Source: Affinundibacterium amnicola
GTDB lineage: Bacteria > Pseudomonadota > Gammaproteobacteria > Burkholderiales > Burkholderiaceae_D
DNA: 64,000 bases
NCBI RefSeq assembly: GCF_014284275.1
Contig: NZ_JACOFU010000007.1
Span: forward strand, 184,975 to 248,974
Direction of reading: 5' to 3'
Shown here: positions 10,231-21,885 of the stretch, piece by piece
Numbering within the stretch: position 1 is the first letter of the stretch
Layout: each line of letters opens with the position of its first letter
The notes under the pieces: model-generated
The model's input: the letters and a program-made list of their open reading frames with translations, nothing else
Told to the model about the DNA's origin: nothing
Databases searched by the model: none
Made by a program: the position numbers and the translations under genes

Positions 10231-10551
10231 TTATTTCAGTGTGCCTTTTGGTAACAAGGTTGTCACAGCGCTTTTTTGAATCTGAATATCAACGCCATTG
10301 CTAACTTCTAATGAAACAAAGGAATCAGTTACCTTAGTGACTTTGCCTGCGATACCGCCAGCAGTGATCACTTCATCGCCCTTAGCCAAGGCGTCGAGCA
10401 TGGATTTTTGTTCTTTTTGACGCTTCATTTGTGGGCGAATCATGACGAAATACAAAACCACAAACATCAAAATGATGGGCAAAAAGCTCATCAAAGAAGA
10501 TTCAGGACTCGCTGCACCAGCAGCTTGAGCATAAGCAGAAGAAATAAACAC
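10231..10551 (-). CDS. yajC: Sec translocase accessory protein YajC
   Basis: This 106-residue protein has a single transmembrane helix (SSLMSFLPIILMFVVLYFVM) followed by the family signature MIRPQMKRQKEQKSMLDAL and a small cytoplasmic domain. YajC binds SecDF. It starts the yajC-secD-secF group; 104 bases separate it from secD. The gene lies downstream of tgt in the usual proteobacterial arrangement, with a 274-base gap that may hold its own promoter. Confidence 0.96.
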   Translation of the reverse strand: MFISSAYAQAAGAASPESSLMSFLPIILMFVVLYFVMIRPQMKRQKEQKSMLDALAKGDEVITAGGIAGKVTKVTDSFVSLEVSNGVDIQIQKSAVTTLLPKGTLK

Positions 10552-10698
10552 GATAAAACTCCATTTAATAGTTTTTTAAATCAAATCAGCGACTTGGACG
10601 CATTTTGGGATGAAGTTAAGAATTTAAAGCCCCATAAAAAGGCCGATAGCACACTTAACAAAAAAACCAGCATTTCAAGCCTAACAACAAAGCGCAAC

Positions 10699-10730
10699 AT
10701 TCTAGCACTTGGATCTCAAGTTTCTGTCAA
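10699..10730 (-). promoter_or_regulatory. Possible promoter for yajC-secD-secF
   Basis: On the minus strand a perfect TTGACA (10725-10730) is followed by an extended -10, TGCTAGAAT, whose hexamer lies at 10699-10704. The 20-base spacer is longer than ideal, so the extended -10 may matter more than the -35. The 10552-10825 gap holds no gene. Confidence 0.3.
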
Positions 10731-10825
10731 ATCTATTGAGCAGATAAAAAACTTGTTGTGCAAACGATTCTTGGAGGCAAATTGCTCTTCCTCAGAATGA
10801 CGTCTGAAAAACCTCTTGGTTCAAA

Positions 10826-11989
<1,164 letters not shown>

Positions 11990-12065
11990 CTAAGAAAATT
12001 AAAAGCTTAACTATACAGCCGCGAAATTGACAACCATCATTCTTTAAGCTCAAGACTCCATGTTG

Positions 12066-12140
12066 CCATCCCTGCGCAGGCAGGGATCCAGTGTCTTTCA
12101 GCAGTTACGCTACTGGATTCCCGCCTTCGCGGGAATGACG
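12066..12140. repeat. Inverted pair of REP-like units (CTGGATTCCCGCCTTCGCGGG family)
   Basis: Unit 1 (12066-12093) reads CCATCCCTGCGCAGGCAGGG then ATCCAGTG. Unit 2 (12111-12140) reads TACTGGATTCCCGCCTTCGC then GGGAATGACG. They are inverted copies of one palindromic unit about 17 bases apart, a BIME-like layout. The pair lies between tgt and queA. A second pair of the same family is at 55631-55768. Confidence 0.75.
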
Positions 12141-12204
12141 AATCATAAGCCAAGAACTTAACCAAACTGTGCTGTAGAGATCGCGGATTTTTTTGATTTG
12201 AACT

Positions 12205-12235
12205 TCTCTGCGTACTCTGCGCATCTGCGGTTCAA
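12205..12235. repeat. Short tandem TCTGCG repeat
   Basis: TCTCTGCG-TAC-TCTGCG-CA-TCTGCGG repeats TCTGCG three times just downstream of queA. Similar CTCTGCG arrays are dispersed in many proteobacterial genomes; no function is evident. Confidence 0.5.
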
Positions 12236-12242
12236 AGCTTTT

Positions 12243-13274
12243 CTATGAACGGTTGGTGAGCAACATCGCATCCCCATAACTAAAGAAACGATACTTTTGC
12301 GCAATCGCGTGTGCATACGCTTCACGTATCGCATCGTAACCTGCAAACGCTGATACCAGCATCATTAATGTGGATTTTGGCAAATGAAAATTCGTTACTA
12401 AGCGATCTACGGTTTTAAAACGATAGCCAGGCGTGATGAATAAACGGGTGTCGTCGCTGCCTGCCAATAGTTCGCCAGTTTGCGAGGCAGATTCTATGGC
12501 GCGCATACTGGTCGTGCCGACGCAGATCACATTCTTGCCTGCAGCTTTAGTCGCACGCACTGCCGCGACGGTTTCTTCTGACACCGTATACCACTCACTG
12601 TGCATGTCGTGCTTGCTTAAATCTTCGGTACGCACTGGTTGAAACGTACCCGCACCAACGTGCAAGGTCACGAAAGCCAGTTGTATGTCTTTGGCTTTGC
12701 ATTTTTCTAAAAGTGCTTCATCAAAATGCAGACCTGCAGTGGGTGCGGCAACCGCCCCCGGCACACGCGAATACACAGTTTGATAGCGGTGTTCATCGAA
12801 ATCATCGGCTTCATGATTAATATAAGGTGGCAACGGCAGGCGACCATACTTCTCAATCAGTTCAAACACATCGCCCGGAAAATGCAGGGTAAAAAATTCA
12901 CCAGCACGTTCGCCAACCATCACATCAAAGGCGTCAGCTAAACGGATTTTGCTGCCAGCCAAAGGTGATTTGGAAGCTCGTAACTGTACATGCACGATAT
13001 GTTCGTCTGCGGTGTTTTTGATCACACGTTCAACTAGCATTTCAACTTTACCACCAGTTTCTTTGGCACCAAAAAAGCGTGCCTTCAAGACCCGAGTATC
13101 GTTGAACACCAACAAATCACCTGCATTCAGTTGCTCCACAATGTCAGAAAATTGACGGTCAACGATGCCAGTATCGCTCACGTGCAAGAGACGCGACGCG
13201 GTACGATCAGGCAAAGCAGTTTGCGCGATCAGCTCGGGGGGGAGTTCAAAATCAAAATCACTGAGTGAGTACAT
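12243..13274 (-). CDS. queA: S-adenosylmethionine:tRNA ribosyltransferase-isomerase
   Basis: Starting at the ATG at 13274, this is a 343-residue protein beginning [20 protein letters not shown], the expected QueA N-terminus. QueA transfers the ribosyl moiety of SAM to preQ1-modified tRNA, forming epoxyqueuosine. Conserved segments seen are [38 protein letters not shown] and [14 protein letters not shown] longer in-frame reading from 13457 adds 61 residues translated from a dispersed repeat and is not credible. It lies upstream of tgt in the same orientation. Confidence 0.96.
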   Translation of the reverse strand: MYSLSDFDFELPPELIAQTALPDRTASRLLHVSDTGIVDRQFSDIVEQLNAGDLLVFNDTRVLKARFFGAKETGGKVEMLVERVIKNTADEHIVHVQLRASKSPLAGSKIRLADAFDVMVGERAGEFFTLHFPGDVFELIEKYGRLPLPPYINHEADDFDEHRYQTVYSRVPGAVAAPTAGLHFDEALLEKCKAKDIQLAFVTLHVGAGTFQPVRTEDLSKHDMHSEWYTVSEETVAAVRATKAAGKNVICVGTTSMRAIESASQTGELLAGSDDTRLFITPGYRFKTVDRLVTNFHLPKSTLMMLVSAFAGYDAIREAYAHAIAQKYRFFSYGDAMLLTNRS

Positions 13275-13350
13275 ATTTACACCAAAAATAAAACTTCTTT
13301 GCCACAGAAAACATGCAGACAATGTCATACAAATCGGAACACCACGAAAA

Positions 13351-13481
13351 GTCCCCTCCCTTTCAAGGGGAGGGCTAGGGTGGGGATGGGTTATGGTGAC
13401 GCAACCAGCAGTTTCTATCACAAGACCAAAACCCATCCCCATCCCAACCTTCCCCATTTCGTAAAACTTCGGGGGAAGGAG
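13351..13481. repeat. Inverted pair of CCCTCCC/GGGTGGGGATGGG repeats in the queA-recG gap
   Basis: A unit at 13351-13392 (two arms, CCCCTCCCTTTCAAGGGGAG, then GGGTGGGGATGGGTT) faces an inverted copy at 13429-13481 beginning AACCCATCCCCATCCCAACC. Each can fold on itself and the two can pair. The rest of the 13275-13636 gap (about 360 bases, divergent start regions of queA and recG) holds nothing else that I recognise. Confidence 0.65.
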
Positions 13482-13636
13482 TATTCATCGCGTGCCACCT
13501 TATGTAGATGACTGTACCTTGAAGGAAAAGAGTCAAGTCACGAAGAACTCGCCTCACAATTAAAATTAACATCACTGTATAAAAAACCAGTAGAATCTTG
13601 CGAATTACCTTTAAGACTAACCCGCCATTTTACCCT

Positions 13637-15715
13637 ATGTCAGCAAGCGCACCTACTCAGCCTGCCAGCAAGAAAAAAACTCCCTCTGCCAAACCTGTGC
13701 GCTTAGAGGAGAAGTTTGCAAAGCTAGGTCTGCGCTCTGACATGGATTTTGTCTTGCATTTACCGATGCGTTACGAAGATGAGACAGAAATAGTCTCCAT
13801 GCGTGATGCAGGGTTTCGCGGTGGCAGTTCGGTACAAGTTGAAGGCGAAGTGACTGAATGCGATATTCAATATCGTCCCCGTCGCCAGTTAGTCGTCACG
13901 ATTAGTGACGACACCGGACAAGTGGTTTTACGCTTTTTGAACTTTTACGGTAGCCAGATCAAACAAATGGCGGTTGGCATGCGGGTCAGAGCGCGTGGAG
14001 AATTACGCCACGGTTTCTTCGGCGCTGAAATGGTGCATCCAACGTATAAAATGGTCAACGAAGGCGCTGCTTTGCCTACTGCACTAACACCGGTTTATCA
14101 TGCTGGCGATGGTGTCTCGCAAACCATGCTGCGCAAAGCAATTACTAACGCGCTCAATAAAGTGCAATGGTATGACACTCTCTCCCCTACTCTGCTGCAA
14201 GAACTTGGCTTACAAGATTTTGAATCCGCAGTAAAGCTACTACACAATCCGCCACCGGATGTTGATCAATATGCCTTACTGGAACACGAGCATCCAGCAT
14301 GGGAACGTATGAAGTTCGATGAGCTGTTGGCGCAACAACTCTCACTGAAACGGGCGCAGGCTTCGCGTCGCTCTCAGGGCGCAACAGCGCTACCAGTGGT
14401 AGGCGCTTTGACCCAAGCCTTCTTAGCGACTTTGCCTTTCAAACTAACAGGTGCGCAAGAGCGCGTGTTGGAAGAAATCCGCGCCGATCTCAAACAAGCT
14501 TTTCCCATGCAACGATTATTGCAAGGCGACGTCGGCAGTGGCAAAACCATCGTCGCAGCCCTCGCCGCGACGCAAGCGATTGATAGCGGTTATCAGGCCG
14601 CTTTAATGGCACCAACTGAGATTTTGGCGGAACAGCATTTTCGTAAAGTCGCTGGCTGGCTAGAACCTTTAGGTGTGAAAACCGCGTGGTTAACTGGTAG
14701 TCTGAAGAAGAAAGAAAAAGAGCAAGCAAACGCTCTCATCGCTTCCGGTGAGGCACAACTGGTGATCGGCACGCATGCGCTAATTCAAGACACCGTGCAA
14801 TTTGCCAAACTGGGTTTAGTCATTGTCGATGAACAACATCGTTTCGGTGTCGCGCAACGACTCACCCTCCGCAACAAAGCCGAAGCTGGCAAAATTCCGC
14901 ATCAACTGATGATGTCCGCCACGCCGATACCACGCACGTTAGCGATGACCTACTATGCCGATCTCGAAGTTTCAGTGATTGATGAATTGCCGCCGGGACG
15001 CACGCCTATTGTCACCCGCGTGGTGGATCAAAATCGCCGCGACGAAGTGATAGAACGCGTACACGCCGCAGCGCAAGAAGGCAAGCAAGTGTATTGGGTC
15101 TGCCCGCTAATCGAAGAATCAGAAGCACTACAACTGCAAACCGCAACAGACACCCATGCGATGTTGAGCGCAGCCTTACCCGACTGCCGCATCGGCTTAG
15201 TCCACGGCAAACTCAAACCTGCGGAAAAGCAAATTGTGATGGATGCATTCACCCGCAATGAAGTGCAAGTCTTAGTAGCGACGACCGTGATTGAAGTCGG
15301 GGTCGATGTGCCGAATGCGAGTTTGATGGTGATCGAACATGCAGAACGTTTTGGTCTATCACAGTTACACCAATTACGCGGACGCGTAGGTCGCGGTGCC
15401 GCCGCTAGTGTTTGTCTGTTGTTGTATCAAGGGCCGCTTGGTCACACCGCAAAACAAAGATTACTCACCATGCGAGAAAGCACCGATGGATTCGAAATTG
15501 CCCGTAAAGATTTGGAATTACGCGGACCCGGTGAATTTTTAGGCGCGAGACAATCGGGCGAAGCTTTGTTACGTTTTGCGAATCTGGAGAAAGATCAATA
15601 TCTGGTGGACAAGGCGCGTAATCTGGCAGTGCAATTACTAGCCCATGATTTGTCTACAGTGGAAGCCCATTTGCAGCGTTGGATGGGGCATAGAGAAGAG
15701 TTTCTGCGAGTCTAA
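13637..15715 (+). CDS. recG: ATP-dependent DNA helicase RecG
   Basis: Starting at ATG 13637 gives 692 residues, matching the usual RecG length of about 690; a TTG 13 codons earlier is less likely. RecG remodels stalled forks and branch-migrates Holliday junctions. An N-terminal wedge/OB region (LRFLNFYGSQIKQM) precedes the helicase core with Walker A GDVGSGKT near residue 297, DEQHRFG near residue 398, and MSATPIPRTLAMTYY. The C-terminal helicase half carries LVATTVIEVGVDVPNA and the QLRGRVGRG motif VI. It is divergent from queA and converges with the signalling genes 19 bases downstream. Confidence 0.97.
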   Translation: MSASAPTQPASKKKTPSAKPVRLEEKFAKLGLRSDMDFVLHLPMRYEDETEIVSMRDAGFRGGSSVQVEGEVTECDIQYRPRRQLVVTISDDTGQVVLRFLNFYGSQIKQMAVGMRVRARGELRHGFFGAEMVHPTYKMVNEGAALPTALTPVYHAGDGVSQTMLRKAITNALNKVQWYDTLSPTLLQELGLQDFESAVKLLHNPPPDVDQYALLEHEHPAWERMKFDELLAQQLSLKRAQASRRSQGATALPVVGALTQAFLATLPFKLTGAQERVLEEIRADLKQAFPMQRLLQGDVGSGKTIVAALAATQAIDSGYQAALMAPTEILAEQHFRKVAGWLEPLGVKTAWLTGSLKKKEKEQANALIASGEAQLVIGTHALIQDTVQFAKLGLVIVDEQHRFGVAQRLTLRNKAEAGKIPHQLMMSATPIPRTLAMTYYADLEVSVIDELPPGRTPIVTRVVDQNRRDEVIERVHAAAQEGKQVYWVCPLIEESEALQLQTATDTHAMLSAALPDCRIGLVHGKLKPAEKQIVMDAFTRNEVQVLVATTVIEVGVDVPNASLMVIEHAERFGLSQLHQLRGRVGRGAAASVCLLLYQGPLGHTAKQRLLTMRESTDGFEIARKDLELRGPGEFLGARQSGEALLRFANLEKDQYLVDKARNLAVQLLAHDLSTVEAHLQRWMGHREEFLRV

Positions 15716-15734
15716 TCAAGCGCTGAAAATCGGA

Positions 15735-17747
15735 TTAGCGCTCTTTCACATTGATTCTTGGTGCACCTTGGATCATCACACTTGCACCCGTCAAAAAATC
15801 TTGTAAATCCTGCAGACGATTGATCGATAACTCGGTAAGCGCATGTCCCGCCAATAACAGCTGAGTGCCATCCATCAAGAAAATATCATCTTGCAAAATC
15901 ATCCCTGGCCGCAGCTCCAGTAAAGGAATGTCATAGGCACTTGAATTTCGATCTAAATTTCTAGCGTCGTATTGATGTGCTGCCAAATTCAATACTGCAT
16001 TGCTTGCAATATTGGCTGTGAGATTTGAAACAGGATTTGGACTCACATCTTCAGCCAGACTCAAAACAGCATTCGTCTGACCGGATAAAACTTTAAATTC
16101 TGTTCCTACAGCTTCATAGGCGAATGGATGATGCAAGTGCAGTTTCTCTGACAACGCTTTTTCAATTTTCTTCTGAACCTGCCCAGAAGTAAAAGGCTTA
16201 GTCAAGAAACCATTGATATCTAAGGCGAGTGCTGCACCTAAAATTTCTGTTTGTGAAAAAGCGGTGATCACTATCACACGCGATTCACGTTTAGCGAGTG
16301 TGCGTCCGGCTCTTAACATCTTAATGAATCTTAAGCCATTCATCTCTGGCATATTCACATCAGTAATAATCAAATCAAAGCTATGCAATTCAAACAATTG
16401 CAAGGCTTTCATCGCACTATCTGCTTCAACAATATCGCTAAAGCCGAGATCTTGCAGCACTGACACGATCAGTTCTCGCATATAGGCGTCGTCATCCACC
16501 ACCAGAATACGATTTTGACCTTCTTCATGCTCACTGTGATGGGTGCTTTCTGGCTGACAGTCAAAGTTTTTAATAAATTCCAGAAAAATTTCTTGCGCCA
16601 TAGGTTTCGCAATGAAATAGCCTTGCACCGTATCGGCTCCCATCATTTTTAAAGTATCCCAATCTTGCTGAGTTTCCGCACCTTCTGCCACACTTTTGAT
16701 GCCTAATTTACGTGCCAAATCAATGCTAGATTTGACGACAATACTCATCTCCGGATTATCGGTACAGTCCTTCACAAAACATTGATCAATCTTGAGTTCA
16801 CTAAAAGGAATTCTGGTGAGTTGCTGCAAACTGGAATAACCCGTTCCGTAGTCATCAATCGATAAAGAAAATCCATTCATCGATAATCGTGCGAGATTTT
16901 CTAATGCAATTGCGACCTCGGTCATGACTGCAGATTCGGTAATTTCTAATACGATGCAATCTGTATCTAAGCCTGCGCCACTGACAATCTCAACGATTCT
17001 TTCTGCAAGCCCTGCTTTGTCCAATGAACTTAAAGAAAGATTGACCGCGATCTTTAAGGGATAGCCATGCTCTATCAAAGATTTACAGGCCAAGGCCGAT
17101 TTTTCTAACATCAAAAAAGTTAATGCATCGATGTCACCACTTTGCTCTAGCAAGGGGATGAAGGCATAGGGGCTAATAACACCAAAATCAGGATGTATCC
17201 AACGCGCCAATGCTTCCGCCCCCACTAAGCGACCAGTCCGCATATCTATTTTTGGTTGAAAAAATGGCTCGAATTGCGCCGCTTGAATACCTTGCCGAAT
17301 TTCAGCGATAGAAAACGTTTTTGCATCATGCGGCTGCTGCCATTTACTCACTAACAAATCATGACGATTTAAAAGTTCTTTTAGGCGTTCTAAGCTAATT
17401 GGTTTTTCTATGGTGCCCAGCAATTTAATTCCGTGCATTCTGGTCATTCTGCCCACGGAGGTCAGTAATTTACTATCCAGGGCGCTGACGATAATGATCG
17501 CCACATCGTAAGCTTCTTGTCCAAGATGACGTAAAAATTCCATGCCATCCATCTCTGGCATTTGTAAATCACAGATAGTGACATTGACGGGCTTCTCGCC
17601 AGAGTGTCGAATAATATCTAGCGCAGCTCTGCCATTGGCAGCTTCAGAAATGGTATTTGCGCCCAAGGAACGCAACATACTTAGCAAAGTCCGACGTTGA
17701 AAATTGTCGTCCTCGACTACTAAGATATGCAAATCACGGATATCCAT
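15735..17747 (-). CDS. Response regulator with REC-EAL-REC architecture (c-di-GMP phosphodiesterase)
   Basis: The 670-residue protein starts with a receiver domain (residues 5-120; phosphoacceptor D60 in ICDLQMPEMDG). An EAL domain follows at about 155-395. The catalytic residues appear intact: EAL in VGAEALARW, VNLS, EITES, SIDDYGTGYS, KIDQCFV, SVAEGAET. A second receiver lies at about 412-535 (ILVVDDDAYMRELI, LIITDVNMPEMNG), then about 130 residues I cannot assign. It should hydrolyse c-di-GMP under phosphorylation control. It follows the hybrid kinase by only 3 bases, so the pair is almost certainly one operon and signalling unit. Two receivers on one EAL protein suggest two phosphate inputs. 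Confidence 0.9.
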   Translation of the reverse strand: MDIRDLHILVVEDDNFQRRTLLSMLRSLGANTISEAANGRAALDIIRHSGEKPVNVTICDLQMPEMDGMEFLRHLGQEAYDVAIIIVSALDSKLLTSVGRMTRMHGIKLLGTIEKPISLERLKELLNRHDLLVSKWQQPHDAKTFSIAEIRQGIQAAQFEPFFQPKIDMRTGRLVGAEALARWIHPDFGVISPYAFIPLLEQSGDIDALTFLMLEKSALACKSLIEHGYPLKIAVNLSLSSLDKAGLAERIVEIVSGAGLDTDCIVLEITESAVMTEVAIALENLARLSMNGFSLSIDDYGTGYSSLQQLTRIPFSELKIDQCFVKDCTDNPEMSIVVKSSIDLARKLGIKSVAEGAETQQDWDTLKMMGADTVQGYFIAKPMAQEIFLEFIKNFDCQPESTHHSEHEEGQNRILVVDDDAYMRELIVSVLQDLGFSDIVEADSAMKALQLFELHSFDLIITDVNMPEMNGLRFIKMLRAGRTLAKRESRVIVITAFSQTEILGAALALDINGFLTKPFTSGQVQKKIEKALSEKLHLHHPFAYEAVGTEFKVLSGQTNAVLSLAEDVSPNPVSNLTANIASNAVLNLAAHQYDARNLDRNSSAYDIPLLELRPGMILQDDIFLMDGTQLLLAGHALTELSINRLQDLQDFLTGASVMIQGAPRINVKER

Positions 17748-17750
17748 CTC

Positions 17751-20700
17751 TCACACCTTACTTTCATTCAATGCGCGATTATTCAAGATGTCGAGATAAA
17801 GTACAAATTGCGCGTACGTCTGCGCCAAATGCTGATATGCACTCTGTACGCCATCCGAATTAGCATTCTTTGCGGCTAGCTCCAAGGCCAGACAAGCGCT
17901 TGCTAACGGCTCTGCGCCAACCATACGACACGAGCCTTTCATTCTATGAGCACCAGCCTGAATCGCGTCAAAATCTGATTGTTCTTGTAACCGACATAAT
18001 TCTGCACAATCTAAATCCATATATTCACGAAAATCTTGCAAGACCTGAAGATGTTCTGCTGGATCTGGAACAACCTGACTAAATTTCGCAAAATTAATAA
18101 TATGCGCAGCACCTACATCTGCATCTGCCGTATCAATAAGCGTATCTTGAGGCCGACTGATTGAGGGTTGACTCTTTGAGGGCTGGCCCGATGCCTCAGG
18201 ATACGCATATTTCGCTAAGACATTTTTTAACTGTATCAAATTATTCGGCTTCACCAATAATTCATCCATACCAGCATCCATACAAATCTTGTATTCATCG
18301 CCGAGCGCATTTGCTGTCCAGGCGATAATGGTTGTGTGTGGTCGCCCTTCTGCTCTTTCTGTGTCGCGTATTACTTTGCTTAGGCCATAGCCATCCAATT
18401 CTGGCATGTGACAATCGGTAATCACAAAAGCGAAGCGCCCACTTTGCCACAAAGACAGCGCCTTGCGTCCATCTTCTGCTGTCACCACCTGCATCCCCAA
18501 CAAGCCCAATTGGCGGGCTAACAAATTACGATTGACTGGATGATCATCAACCGCCAAAACCGCCGGCGCTTGCATACTATTTTTATACAAGGGCGTCACG
18601 ATTCTTTGTTCCAATTCATGATGCATACTCTGCAGCGCAACTTCAGGCATTTCTGCCATCGCTAAATCTAAAATTAAACTAAAAGTCGCGCCTTTTCCCG
18701 GCTCACTTTCCAATGTAATTTCACCCTCCATCAGATTGGCCAGGGTGCGGCAAATAGCCAGGCCAAGACCCGTACCACCATACAGCCGCGCGGTGCCAGA
18801 GCCGCCTTGCTGATAACGCTGAAATAATTGCTCCTGAACGTCTTTGGGAATACCAATCCCTGTATCACTAACCGAAAAACGAATTCGCTGTTTCTGTGGT
18901 GATTGTGCAAGCAATTCAGCGCGCACGACCACCTCACCGCGCGGCGTAAATTTAATTGCATTACTTACGAAGTTATTGAGAATTTGCGATAAACGTAATG
19001 GATCCACCAAATGTGCGACGGCTATCTGGGCATCGGTATGCTGTCGCAACACGAGCGTTTTCAGGCTAGCAACCCGTGAATAAGTATTGACGACATCTTG
19101 CAGTAATTGTGGAATCGAACTGGCATGCGCGGTCAATTGCAATTTACCTTCTTGAATTTTTGACCAATCCAAAATGTCATTAACGATGCGCAATAAGGCA
19201 CGGGCGGAACTCCAAGCAGAATTGAGTGTGGTGACCTGTTCAGCTTCCAACTGTGTCATTGACAATAATTCCAACATCCCCAACATGCCTGTCAGAGGTG
19301 TGCGAATTTCATGACTCATCGTAGCAAGGAAGGAATCTTTAGTACGACTTGCCAGTTCGGCCTGCTCTTTGGCTGTCAGTAAATCATCTTCATGTCGGCG
19401 CCTTTCAGTAATATCTTTGAAGAGCACTCCCACTCGATGACTGCCTTCTCCATCGATACGTGAAGCGAAAATATCAAAATGACGTTGAATTGCATTCACC
19501 GGATTTTGCAGTCTAACCGACTCCCCTGTCTTAACGACTTTTTCAAAAATACCGAACCAAATCACATCGTGATCCGGTACCAGTTCCAATATCGTTTTAC
19601 CCAGCGCCTTTTGTAAACCAGTTTGTTTTTCGAATTCCTTATTAATTTCGATAAAGCGATAATCAACAACTTTTTGCTGTTCATCGTAAATCATTTCAAG
19701 CACACAAAAACCTTCATCCATCGTATCAAACAACATTCGATACCGCTCCTCGCTGGCGCGCAGTTCAAGCTCTGCTTTTTTGCTCTCGCTGATATCACGT
19801 ACGATGCCGGTAAATTGACGCTGGCCATTGACGATCATTTCACTGACACCCAAATCAAGGGCAATCTCACGTCCATCTTTACGTAGCCCCACCACCTCAA
19901 GATGTTTTCCCACAATATGTGCTTCACCGGTGGTTCGATAGCGCAATAGGTAATCGTCATGTTGACTGTGGTGAGGTTCGGGCATCAGCATACTAAGATT
20001 GCGTCCTATCACCTCTGTCGCAGCATAAGCAAACAGCCGTTCTGCAGCAGGATTAAAGCTGAGCACGACGCCAGCTTGATCCATGGTAATAACACCGTCT
20101 ACGACTGAATTCAACAAGGTTTGCATGCGTACAGAACTGTCGCGCAATTGCGCCTCTACTTCAGTGCGGCCTCGAATTTCGCGCCTTATTCCGAAAAATA
20201 AAATCGCAAAAATAAACGTCAATAGCACTAAAGTCGCTAACAATAAAATCAGTGTCAATAAACGATTTTCCGATAAAGCGACTTCACCTTGTGATAAACG
20301 TTTTGTTGCCAGCTCTGACACACTATCTATAGTACTGCGTATGCGTGACATCGCTTGCATACCATCATCAACCATCTCGGTCGGCACACCATCTGCTCGT
20401 CGCGCTGCCTTTTTTTCTAATTGCGCCTGCAAAATTGCCATGCGCTGAAAAATTAAGCCTTTCAGCGCAATAAATGATTGATGGTATTCTGGATCTTTGT
20501 TTGTACTCAAGGACTTCAATTGCAATTGGGCAGAAAAGGCCGCGTACAAATGATTGAATTCGTTTTTGTAATGGGTATTACCGGTAATTAAATAATGTCG
20601 CTGCAAGGATTCAATATCCGCCATCGTTCCATATAATTGTCCCAGCTCTATACGCATACGTTGTATGTGATTTAATTGCTGAATGGAGTCCGCTAATTTC

Positions 20701-21515
20701 ACTGAAGTACGGTAAGCGAAACCACCTACCAATACCAACAAAACAAAGGCACTGATAAAGGCAAACAATATTTTTTTCTCGACAAAACGATTCTGTTGAG
20801 CACCCTGCTCTATACGCAAGCCGCTGTACAAAATACTGGCACCCAACATCACAAAAGCCAATGCCGTATTCAGTGCCAAAGGTGGCAAAATCTGGTCGCT
20901 CACCAATTCATTGGCATTCCACAAATATCCTAATAGGGAAATCGCACCAATGAACACCAACAAAAGAGAGAGCAATATCGTTAGCAATCGCCCAATGTGT
21001 ACGGACATCAATAATAAGGACACTCCCAAGCACACAAAACCGAGCGCAGTTAGAGGCGCCATACGTCCAGGCGTTCCTGACAAGGTCTCTACAGTATCTC
21101 GGAACAAGAGTTCATCAATTCCTAATTGCCAGCCAAATAAATACTGTGAAAGCGTGGCGGCACCGAGCAACAAAGTAAAGGCAGCGAGTAGCTGTGCCAG
21201 ACGCCGTGACTTGATTACAGTGACTAAAAGAGGAAGCTGTGTGGGCTGCGATTGAACTAGTCTATGCAGTACAAATAAAGAACTGGCTGCGGCAATTAAG
21301 CCTAACGCTGTATTGGCTTTCATCTCAATGGCACCAGGCAGCAAACTCTTTAACCAATGAATAGAAAAAATCCAGCCAATAAGTGCGATGCAGGCAACCA
21401 AAATAGAAACCGCTGCGGCAAGCGCATGCAAATCATCCCAAGGAAGATTCAACGCCCCCTTTTGCCTACTACCTTCTGGACGAATCGTGTACTTAGATTT
21501 CGAACTGAAAAACAT
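17751..21515 (-). CDS. Hybrid sensor histidine kinase (7TM-CHASE3-PAS-PAS-HisKA-HATPase-REC-HPt)
   Basis: I take the ATG at 21515 (AGGA 6 bases upstream) rather than the TTG at 21530, giving 1254 residues. Seven hydrophobic segments fill the first 270 or so residues. A helical extracytoplasmic region resembling CHASE3 ([13 protein letters not shown]) and a further membrane helix follow. Then come two PAS domains ([25 protein letters not shown]), HisKA with [13 protein letters not shown] near residue 730, and HATPase ([19 protein letters not shown]). A receiver ([12 protein letters not shown]) and a C-terminal HPt domain ([14 protein letters not shown]) complete it. This is a full His-Asp-His phosphorelay at the inner membrane, whose likely target is the REC-EAL-REC protein 3 bases downstream. 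The signal sensed is unknown. Confidence 0.92.
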   Translation of the reverse strand: MFFSSKSKYTIRPEGSRQKGALNLPWDDLHALAAAVSILVACIALIGWIFSIHWLKSLLPGAIEMKANTALGLIAAASSLFVLHRLVQSQPTQLPLLVTVIKSRRLAQLLAAFTLLLGAATLSQYLFGWQLGIDELLFRDTVETLSGTPGRMAPLTALGFVCLGVSLLLMSVHIGRLLTILLSLLLVFIGAISLLGYLWNANELVSDQILPPLALNTALAFVMLGASILYSGLRIEQGAQQNRFVEKKILFAFISAFVLLVLVGGFAYRTSVKLADSIQQLNHIQRMRIELGQLYGTMADIESLQRHYLITGNTHYKNEFNHLYAAFSAQLQLKSLSTNKDPEYHQSFIALKGLIFQRMAILQAQLEKKAARRADGVPTEMVDDGMQAMSRIRSTIDSVSELATKRLSQGEVALSENRLLTLILLLATLVLLTFIFAILFFGIRREIRGRTEVEAQLRDSSVRMQTLLNSVVDGVITMDQAGVVLSFNPAAERLFAYAATEVIGRNLSMLMPEPHHSQHDDYLLRYRTTGEAHIVGKHLEVVGLRKDGREIALDLGVSEMIVNGQRQFTGIVRDISESKKAELELRASEERYRMLFDTMDEGFCVLEMIYDEQQKVVDYRFIEINKEFEKQTGLQKALGKTILELVPDHDVIWFGIFEKVVKTGESVRLQNPVNAIQRHFDIFASRIDGEGSHRVGVLFKDITERRRHEDDLLTAKEQAELASRTKDSFLATMSHEIRTPLTGMLGMLELLSMTQLEAEQVTTLNSAWSSARALLRIVNDILDWSKIQEGKLQLTAHASSIPQLLQDVVNTYSRVASLKTLVLRQHTDAQIAVAHLVDPLRLSQILNNFVSNAIKFTPRGEVVVRAELLAQSPQKQRIRFSVSDTGIGIPKDVQEQLFQRYQQGGSGTARLYGGTGLGLAICRTLANLMEGEITLESEPGKGATFSLILDLAMAEMPEVALQSMHHELEQRIVTPLYKNSMQAPAVLAVDDHPVNRNLLARQLGLLGMQVVTAEDGRKALSLWQSGRFAFVITDCHMPELDGYGLSKVIRDTERAEGRPHTTIIAWTANALGDEYKICMDAGMDELLVKPNNLIQLKNVLAKYAYPEASGQPSKSQPSISRPQDTLIDTADADVGAAHIINFAKFSQVVPDPAEHLQVLQDFREYMDLDCAELCRLQEQSDFDAIQAGAHRMKGSCRMVGAEPLASACLALELAAKNANSDGVQSAYQHLAQTYAQFVLYLDILNNRALNESKV

Positions 21516-21885
21516 GAGATGTCCTATCAAAGCTAATGCAATCGCGATAGATTCTTGATGTAAGTTTGTAGTCTGTTCATGACCATAGCCGATAAAGTTA
21601 GCATCAGGTGCATTCTATTTAATAAATACAACATCACCATCATGTATCAACCCAAACTCCAGCCTTTTACATGTAAGCGCACACGAATATACCTGCTGCT
21701 TACACGTATTTTTTTACGATAGAGGCAGCAAACTAAAACAAGACTGCAGCATTCAAGCACAAGTCCTATAAAATAATCTAAATGAAGAAAGAAACGTGCC
21801 AAGCACGTCAAACATAAGCTTAAGCGTGTTAACCTAGCCTCATCATCATATTTTCAAGTAGACATTTATTAATCAAGGGGAAGTC
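21516..21885. other. Intergenic region between divergent kinase and SDR genes
   Basis: No gene is supported in these 370 bases. Two dyads are visible: TTACATGTAAGC (21667-21678) against GCTTACACGTAT (21698-21709), matching at 10 of 12 positions, and ACGTGC-CAA-GCACGT (21794-21808). Either could be an operator or a leader hairpin. AGGGGA precedes the SDR start codon. Confidence 0.4.

Noticed and set aside
10408..10800. 130-residue plus-strand frame overlapping yajC
   Set aside because: The first half is antisense to yajC, and the rest covers the yajC upstream region; the composition is not protein-like and there is no ribosome site.
12158..12346. 62-residue minus-strand frame after queA
   Set aside because: It reads through the TCTGCG repeat and overlaps the queA 3' end in another frame; such frames recur wherever this repeat occurs.
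13275..13457. N-terminal extension of queA to 13457
   Set aside because: The extra 61 residues are translated from the CCATCCCCATCCC repeat ([11 protein letters not shown] pattern) and are absent from QueA; the ATG at 13274 gives the standard start.
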